From NCBI GenBank assembly GCA_003232155.1, contig QILY01000283.1, forward strand, positions 1 through 18,769: a DNA stretch of 18,769 nucleotides. Direction: 5' to 3'. This DNA is from Maribacter sp. (lineage in GTDB: Bacteria; Bacteroidota; Bacteroidia; Flavobacteriales; Flavobacteriaceae). The translations under genes were made by a program, and so were the position numbers. The notes below the pieces were generated by a model. That model was not told the origin of the DNA and ran no database searches. It worked only from the letters and a program-made list of their open reading frames with translations. Below, piece after piece: positions 14,068 to 18,769 of this stretch (position 1 is its first letter; every line of letters starts with the position of its first letter).

Positions 14068-15231
14068 CTATCTCAATGCTTGCGTTATATCACTAATAAT
14101 ATCATCAATATGCTCCAAGCCAACTGAGACACGAACCATACCGTCAGTAATACCTGTTTCCGCTCTTTCCTCGGTAGACAATTTACTATGTGTGGTAGAT
14201 GCTGGGTGTGTTACAATGCTTCTTGAATCTCCTAAGTTTGCTGATAGGGATAATAATTTAATGGAATCAAAGAATTTTTGACCGGCTTGGAGTCCGCCTC
14301 TTAGCTCAAAAGCAACTACGCAGCCGCCAGCTTTCATTTGCTTTTTAGCAACTTCATACATGGGGTGCGATTTCAGGAACGGATATTTCACCCAATTCAC
14401 ATTCGTATGCCCTTCTAAAAATTCAGCTAGTTTCATTGCATTTTCGCAATGCCTATCTACACGTACTGCTAGTGTTTCTAGACTCTTTGAAAGCACCCAA
14501 GCATTAAAAGGAGATAAGACCGGACCTGTTATTCTTGAAAAGCGGTATACTTTTTCTATCAATTCGGTACTACCTACAGTAATTCCGGCCAAGACCCTTC
14601 CTTGACCGTCCATCAATTTCGTACCTGAATGGATTACTAAATCCGCTCCAAACTTGATAGGTTGTTGTAGATAGGGTGATGCAAAACAATTATCTATCAC
14701 CAAAGTTAAATTGTGCTTCTTTGCAATTATACCCAAAGCTTCCAGATCTAAAATATCGACCCCTGGATTCGTTGGTGATTCGGCATAAATCAATTTGGTT
14801 TTTGGAGTGATTAAATTTTCGATAGAGTCAAAATCATCAATCTTAAAATAGCTATGCGAAATATTCCATTTAGGAAAAAAGGTATTGAAAAGGGAATGTG
14901 TAGAACCAAAAATATTTCCTGCAGAAAGAATATGGTCACCACTATCCAATAATGCCGCCAATGTAGAAAATACAGCTGCCATACCTGATGCGAAAGCAAA
15001 ACCAGCTTCAGCTCCTTCCATCTGACATACTTTTTCTATAAATTCAGATGAATTCGGATTCGAATAACGCGAATAGATATTGCGTTCTTTTTCTTCTGCA
15101 AAAGAAGCCCGCATATCTTCTGCATCTTCAAACACAAAACTAGAAGTTAGGTACAAAGGCACCGAATGTTCTAAATTTTGCGAACGTTCTAATTGAGTTC
15201 GTATGGCGTTGGTTTCGAATTTTTTGTTCAT
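14068..15231 (-). CDS. metZ: O-acyl-homoserine sulfhydrylase (Cys/Met metabolism PLP enzyme)
   Basis: PLP enzyme that replaces the acyl group of O-acetyl- or O-succinylhomoserine with sulfide, giving homocysteine. From the ATG at 15231 it is 387 residues. Features are YSRYSNPN (53-60, phosphate-binding Tyr/Arg), ASGMAA (81-86), VIDNCFASPYLQQP (178-191) with Asp180, and HSGTKLMDGQGRVLAG (201-216) with the PLP lysine Lys205. The frame is open 15 codons upstream (to 15276), but homology starts at MNKKFETNAIRTQLERS after an A-rich leader. It sits below metX, which makes its substrate, and uses sulfide from the sir operon. The sequence resembles the MetZ subgroup, but the acyl donor (acetyl or succinyl) and a cystathionine synthase role cannot be fixed from sequence alone. 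Confidence 0.88.
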   Translation of the reverse strand: MNKKFETNAIRTQLERSQNLEHSVPLYLTSSFVFEDAEDMRASFAEEKERNIYSRYSNPNSSEFIEKVCQMEGAEAGFAFASGMAAVFSTLAALLDSGDHILSAGNIFGSTHSLFNTFFPKWNISHSYFKIDDFDSIENLITPKTKLIYAESPTNPGVDILDLEALGIIAKKHNLTLVIDNCFASPYLQQPIKFGADLVIHSGTKLMDGQGRVLAGITVGSTELIEKVYRFSRITGPVLSPFNAWVLSKSLETLAVRVDRHCENAMKLAEFLEGHTNVNWVKYPFLKSHPMYEVAKKQMKAGGCVVAFELRGGLQAGQKFFDSIKLLSLSANLGDSRSIVTHPASTTHSKLSTEERAETGITDGMVRVSVGLEHIDDIISDITQALR

Positions 15232-15320
15232 TATTTTATTTATAAAACATGGGTGGCCGAGCGTAACCAAAGCCAAGGATTTATTCTATTGTTTTCTCTT
15301 TATAATATTTGTAATGTGTT

Positions 15321-16391
15321 TCATTTTGCATTCAGACAAAATGGGAAGCTTTTATAATTTTCGCCATTAGCTGCTTTTTCAAGTATAGAAGAGGTACCAC
15401 CAAACTTCAGGGTTTTTACCTTTTTAGCACTTTCGTTCTGATTAAAAATACGATTGAGCAATTTTTTCATTTGGTCATACGCTATCAAAAACGCATCATG
15501 ACCATGAATTGATCGTACTTCACCATAGGTAACATTACTATTGGCTTGCGTCAATTGCTTAAATGTATCCTTGTTTTCTTTAGCAGTAAAGAACATATCA
15601 GAGTCTACCCCAATAATATGAATGTTGGTATCACTATTTTGAAGCTTGGTAAAGTTTTGTTCACCATCTCTAGTAATATCAATAGTCTTTAACAACTGAT
15701 TCATTAATTTATAGGCAGAAAGTTGAAAACGTTCTTGCAACTTATCGCCATGATGTAGTAACCAGCTTTCTACATTGAACACTTGAAGTTCTTCATTGGT
15801 GCTCCGTTTAAACCGTTCTTTAAAAGACTCGGGAGTACGGTAACACAGCATTGCATGCATGCGCGCATCGTGCACTGGCTGTTTTGAATTCACCAAAAAT
15901 TGTTCTTGAATTTGGCAATTTGCAATAAGCCAGTCCGTTGATTTCCAGTCAGATGCCACAGGAATCAAATGTTCAGTAAGCTTAGGGTTTAAAGCTGTCA
16001 TTTCCCAAGCTATCCCACCTCCTAAAGAGCCTCCGATAATGGCAAATAAACGGTCGATTTTTAATTCTTTTAATCCTGATAAAAAAATATGTGCAATATC
16101 ACCTGCAACAAAATCTTTATAATTTTCAATAACAAAACTATCATGGCCGTTACCGGGAATATTAAATGAAAGAACCGTGTACGCATCAGTGTCAATGCAT
16201 TTACCTTTTCCGATAAGAGAAGACCACCAACCGTCTTCGCCCGTTACATTAGAATTGCCTGTAAGTGCATGATTTACCAGAACGATGGGGGCAGAATACA
16301 GTTTTTTACCAAATAGTTGATAGGATAACCCTATATCTTGGGTTACGCCACTTATGGTAGTGTATTTCGCTAATTTTATATGGTATAGCAT
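15321..16391 (-). CDS. metX: Homoserine O-acyltransferase (MetX) with aspartokinase-like C-terminal remnant
   Basis: Alpha/beta-hydrolase-fold enzyme that acylates homoserine, normally with acetyl-CoA. It is 356 residues. NHALTGNSNVTG (40-51) forms the oxyanion region. The nucleophile elbow GGSLGGG holds Ser122; Asp265 (GVDSDMFF) and His298 (IHGHDAF) complete the triad. The MetX domain ends near residue 317. Residues 324-334, KVKTLKFGGTS, match the first strand of aspartate kinases (KFGGTS), and 336-347, ILEKAANGENYK, resemble a segment found further along in ThrA. This suggests a decayed MetX-ThrA fusion with an internal deletion, ending in an unrelated tail. It follows a SAM-I riboswitch and terminator, so it is off when SAM is plentiful. 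Whether it uses acetyl- or succinyl-CoA is not certain. Confidence 0.9.
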   Translation of the reverse strand: MLYHIKLAKYTTISGVTQDIGLSYQLFGKKLYSAPIVLVNHALTGNSNVTGEDGWWSSLIGKGKCIDTDAYTVLSFNIPGNGHDSFVIENYKDFVAGDIAHIFLSGLKELKIDRLFAIIGGSLGGGIAWEMTALNPKLTEHLIPVASDWKSTDWLIANCQIQEQFLVNSKQPVHDARMHAMLCYRTPESFKERFKRSTNEELQVFNVESWLLHHGDKLQERFQLSAYKLMNQLLKTIDITRDGEQNFTKLQNSDTNIHIIGVDSDMFFTAKENKDTFKQLTQANSNVTYGEVRSIHGHDAFLIAYDQMKKLLNRIFNQNESAKKVKTLKFGGTSSILEKAANGENYKSFPFCLNAK

Positions 16392-16412
16392 CTATTATAT
16401 TATTTTTTAGCT

Positions 16413-16456
16413 CCTCTCCTTTTCAAGGAGGGGTATGAATTACGCCTTTGGCGTAA
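16413..16456. repeat. Two adjacent hairpin palindromes in the metX leader
   Basis: CCTCTCCTT-ttc-AAGGAGGGG (16413-16433, one T-G pair) and TTACGCC-ttt-GGCGTAA (16440-16456, perfect). Both lie after the riboswitch terminator and before the metX ATG, in DNA more G/C-rich than its surroundings. A further G/C-rich stretch with CCTGCCTGCCG follows at about 16478-16488. They look like dispersed flavobacterial intergenic palindromes inserted in the leader. Confidence 0.55.
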
Positions 16457-16520
16457 GAAAGGGGCGGTTAAGCCAACCCTGCCTGCCGACAATGCGGATA
16501 GGTGAAATCAAAAAGTTATA

Positions 16521-16558
16521 AGAAAACGAAAAATTGCTGAAAGCAATTGGTTTTTCGT
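16521..16558 (-). terminator. Intrinsic terminator of the metX SAM riboswitch
   Basis: Minus strand: ACGAAA...AATTGC, loop TTTCA, GCAATT TTTCGT, followed by TTTCT. The long AT-rich hairpin with an internal bulge overlaps the 3' side of the aptamer P1 stem (16557-16562), which is the usual S-box switching arrangement. Confidence 0.7.
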
Positions 16559-16673
16559 CATCTGCCAGAAACTAAAAATTCATTTAGCCTAGTAGAATTT
16601 AGCACCTTCTTTGTATGGAACAAAGGGTTGCTAAGGCTTCAAAGGGTCTAATCCCTCCACCTTTCTTGATAAC
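16557..16673 (-). ncRNA. SAM-I (S-box) riboswitch upstream of metX
   Basis: Minus strand order: TATCAAGAAAGGTGGAGGGA, TTAGACCCTTTGAAGCC, TTAGCAACCC, AGAAGGTGCTA. P1 closes by GTTATC (16673-16668) with GATGAC (16562-16557), including one G-U pair. The aptamer is 117 nt and close in sequence to the copy upstream of metH (5211-5326). A terminator hairpin follows directly, so control is likely transcriptional. A possible -7 box (TAATTTG, 16710-16704) lies upstream without a clear -33 partner. The rest of the 473-bp gap between metX and the next gene holds only the palindromes listed separately. Confidence 0.94.
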
Positions 16674-16796
16674 TATTCAATACGTGTTTGAACTTTGAAG
16701 GAACAAATTAAAGTCAGAAACTTTTAAAATCCTAGAGAATTCTGAAAATTTAATAAAACAATACGCTTTTGTTTTTTAATCACCATACGTATTATA

Positions 16797-16808
16797 CCCC
16801 TCGAGGGG
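16797..16808. repeat. Self-complementary G/C palindrome
   Basis: CCCCTCGAGGGG, a perfect 12-bp palindrome between the secreted-protein gene and the metX riboswitch promoter region. It lacks a T-run on either strand, so a terminator role is doubtful; a dispersed repeat is more likely. The stretch 16809-16864 towards the gene stop is non-coding with no clear feature. Confidence 0.45.
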
Positions 16809-16864
16809 GCAATTTTGAAATTTAAAAATAGTTTTACTGACCCTTCTGGCGCAAGCAGGTGCTT

Positions 16865-18457
16865 TCAATGCTTTAAAGGAGTGTTCATCCAATAATCCGA
16901 TAGATTTACAATAGGAGCGATAGGTTGATTTTCATCAAAAGGAATGGTTTTTATCATATACAATGTATCCATAGGCATTTTGGTCTTCATCGAAAGTTGC
17001 TGTACAAAAAATTCTCTAAATTGATTATAATTTACAGCTTCAGATTCATTTACAACATTTCCATAGATATCTCTGACATTCTTTATTTCTATCGCGACAC
17101 CCTTATTATTCCTGTCTTTAAAATATTGAATTAGTTTTTTATTAAAAACCATCTTTGCATTTTTTGGGTATAAAAACAACCTGTTCTTATTAATTTCAAT
17201 CTTGTCTATATTCAATTTATTTTCTTGATAGGACAAATTATAATTTTTAATATTCAAAGCATCTTTCTCTAAAGGAAGATTATTTAAAATAAGTACAAAG
17301 CGTCTTTTTTCATTATCAATTTCTGCTGATATTGGAGCGAACTTCGGAGGAAGTAAAATGTCAAAAGCATTACTAAAAGAAATATAATTTAAATACATCT
17401 TATCATTGTAACTTTGATATTCTACTTTAATATTATAAAGTAATTTTCCTAACTTACCTTTTTCCAATGTTAAAACTCCAGTATTCGAAAATGGCTCTTT
17501 TAGATATTTTGAAGGCTTCTTTTCATAAACTGCGTATTCCAACTTATGAATACTAAAATTGGTTTTGTTAATATATATTTCACCTATGATTTCAACATTA
17601 CCAAGGACTTTTGAAATCTTTATCTTGTAAAGAGGAATTTTATCAAAAAAAGTATCGGCTTTTAATCTAAGTTTATGGTTTTTTACAAGGTCAAGATCTA
17701 AACGATCAACAAATGAATAAGTATAAATATTATAATTACGAATAGCATCATGTAATCTGAGTCTAGTGTATTCATTGGCTATTCGACCACTTATAGTGGC
17801 ATTAGGAATAATTTTACGATGATTGGTGTAATCATAGGTTTGAGAAGAAATGGAATCTCTAGTAAAATTTTGGTTTTCTTGATATTTATATATTCTTATT
17901 TTTGTGCTCTTTAGGTCTTCAGTATTAAAACCTGAATCAAAAATGGCTAAAACCGCTTCATTAAGGTTTAAATAATTACCATCTTTTAATTGATAATCTC
18001 TGTAATAGCCAACATAAGAAAAAGGTGAAGTGGGAAAGTTTTCATCAATTTTACTAATTGCTAAGCGAACAATTTCATTTGCGTTTAGTCTCTTACGTTT
18101 TTTAGATGATGTTACTACTACTTCTTTTAATACCTCAACATCTTCTACAAGAAATATTATATTTATTTGATTTTTGAGTAGACTTGATAAAACAACCTCT
18201 TTTGATTTATATCCGATACTAGATACTACTAATGTATCTCCAACTTTTTTATAATCTAGAGGGATTTTAAACCCTCCATCGAAATTCGAAATAAGCCCTA
18301 TTGACTTATTTTTCATTCGTATGGATGCAAAAGGAATAGGGTTTTGAGTTTGTTCATCTATCAATCTCCCATTAACAAATTCCCTTTGTTGACTTAACAG
18401 TATTATAGGGTTAATTAAAAGACTGAGGCAAAAAATTAATTTTAATGACCTAAACAT
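16865..18457 (-). CDS. Secreted protein with N-terminal CarboxypepD_reg-like domain
   Basis: A 530-residue exported protein of unknown role. Residues 1-22 form a signal peptide (hydrophobic core FCLSLLINPIILL, then SQQ). About 27-105 is a carboxypeptidase-regulatory-like beta-sandwich: VNGRLIDEQTQNPIPFASIR, NFDGGFKIP, DTLVVSSIGYKSKEV. Next comes LKEVVVTSSKKRKRLNANEI and a segment AISKIDENFPTSPFSYVGYYRDY (134-156) common in Bacteroidota outer-surface proteins of this type. The rest is beta-rich without a recognisable TonB barrel or plug domain, so it is not a standard SusC-like receptor. It is unrelated in function to the sulfur genes and ends 192 bp before the metX riboswitch. It is likely a periplasmic or cell-surface protein; no substrate can be inferred. 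Confidence 0.8.
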   Translation of the reverse strand: MFRSLKLIFCLSLLINPIILLSQQREFVNGRLIDEQTQNPIPFASIRMKNKSIGLISNFDGGFKIPLDYKKVGDTLVVSSIGYKSKEVVLSSLLKNQINIIFLVEDVEVLKEVVVTSSKKRKRLNANEIVRLAISKIDENFPTSPFSYVGYYRDYQLKDGNYLNLNEAVLAIFDSGFNTEDLKSTKIRIYKYQENQNFTRDSISSQTYDYTNHRKIIPNATISGRIANEYTRLRLHDAIRNYNIYTYSFVDRLDLDLVKNHKLRLKADTFFDKIPLYKIKISKVLGNVEIIGEIYINKTNFSIHKLEYAVYEKKPSKYLKEPFSNTGVLTLEKGKLGKLLYNIKVEYQSYNDKMYLNYISFSNAFDILLPPKFAPISAEIDNEKRRFVLILNNLPLEKDALNIKNYNLSYQENKLNIDKIEINKNRLFLYPKNAKMVFNKKLIQYFKDRNNKGVAIEIKNVRDIYGNVVNESEAVNYNQFREFFVQQLSMKTKMPMDTLYMIKTIPFDENQPIAPIVNLSDYWMNTPLKH

Positions 18458-18475
18458 TTAAACAAGAATTTTATT

Positions 18476-18598
18476 CCCACCAGTGGGTTTAATACTCCGG
18501 CGCCTGCCTGCCGGACAGGCTTGCGTCGAAATGAAAAGGTGAATTCCTTTTAATGCCTCGTAGGCTTGCCCCGAGGTAGTTTACTTTTAAATAGTAAA
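18476..18598. repeat. Cluster of short palindromes upstream of the secreted-protein gene
   Basis: Four small dyads in 123 bp: CCCAC-CA-GTGGG (18476-18487), GCCTG-CCGGA-CAGGC (18506-18520), CCTCG with CGAGG (18556-18576) and TTTACT-N7-AGTAAA (18580-18598). The first three are G/C-rich islands in AT-rich DNA. GCCTGCCTGCCG here resembles the stretch near 16478-16488. This accounts for most of the gap 18458-18676; I see no gene in it. Confidence 0.5.
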
Positions 18599-18676
18599 AC
18601 AACAATTGCAAATACAACAAGTTATACCCCCTAAAATCTTCTTACGAGGAAAATACATAATTCTCTAAATTACGTT

Positions 18677-18769
18677 TTACTTCAACACAGAAAACTCAAT
18701 ACTAGAATCTGTAAAAACCGTATGTTTTTGAGTTTTAAAGTCTGCCTCATCTGCTTTAAAAATATTCTC
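18677..18769 (-). CDS. C-terminal fragment of an unidentified gene (5' part outside window)
   Basis: Thirty codons and a TAA run in frame from the window edge to 18677, ending with the peptide HTVFTDSSIEFSVLK. Codon choice resembles the neighbours and the strand is the same as all other genes. The fragment is too short for me to name a family. It could also be a chance open stretch, so confidence is moderate. Confidence 0.45.
   Translation of the reverse strand, partial: ENIFKADEADFKTQKHTVFTDSSIEFSVLK

Noticed and set aside
15232..15276. 15-codon N-terminal extension of the sulfhydrylase
   Set aside because: Family homology begins at MNKKFETNAIRTQ; the A-rich leader directly upstream fits the ATG at 15231.

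Overview
The window looks like chromosome from a member of the Bacteroidota, most likely a marine Flavobacteriaceae. The DNA is AT-rich and leaders before start codons are A-rich. One plausible promoter has the TTTG / TAnnTTG type typical of this phylum. Protein types also fit: methionine synthase made as two polypeptides, a TrxR-like ferredoxin-NADP reductase, a siroheme reductase with a C-terminal HEPN-like domain, and a secreted CarboxypepD_reg-like protein. Every supported gene lies on the minus strand, so transcription runs from high to low coordinates.

Reading in the direction of transcription: (1) 18769-16865 holds the tail of an unidentified gene, a stretch of small palindromes, and a 530-residue secreted protein. 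(2) 16673-14068 is a SAM-I riboswitch with an intrinsic terminator, then metX and a homoserine-ester sulfhydrylase. These make homocysteine from activated homoserine and sulfide. (3) 14005-13598 is an Rrf2-family regulator with four C-terminal cysteines. (4) 13369-10103 is the sulfate-activation set DUF2061-cysH-cysD-cysN, preceded by two copies of a palindromic operator-like site. (5) 9984-5478 is the sulfite-reduction set: siroheme sulfite/nitrite reductase, SUMT, precorrin-2 dehydrogenase/ferrochelatase and ferredoxin-NADP reductase. It is preceded by a third copy of the same palindrome. (6) 5326-1 is a second SAM-I riboswitch, then the N-terminal half of methionine synthase, a four-helix-bundle (23S IVP type) gene, the C-terminal half of methionine synthase, and metF, which is cut by the window edge.

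Together the genes take sulfate through APS/PAPS, sulfite and sulfide to homocysteine and methionine. Two control layers are visible: SAM riboswitches over the methionine genes, and a shared inverted repeat (CCTAT-N7-ATAGG core) over the cys and sir operons, for which the neighbouring Rrf2 protein is the obvious candidate.

The most unusual structure is a family of 7-bp repeats (GTTGNNN) placed inside the operons: both sides of the four-helix-bundle gene, between cysD and cysN, and between cysH and cysD. Around the four-helix-bundle gene they form 32-bp imperfect inverted repeats that also encode the last residues of MetH1 and part of the N-terminus of MetH2. This looks like a small, possibly mobile IVP element sitting in a protein-coding operon. 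Other oddities are an aspartokinase-like remnant fused to the end of MetX and a G/C-rich palindrome translated in frame inside metH.
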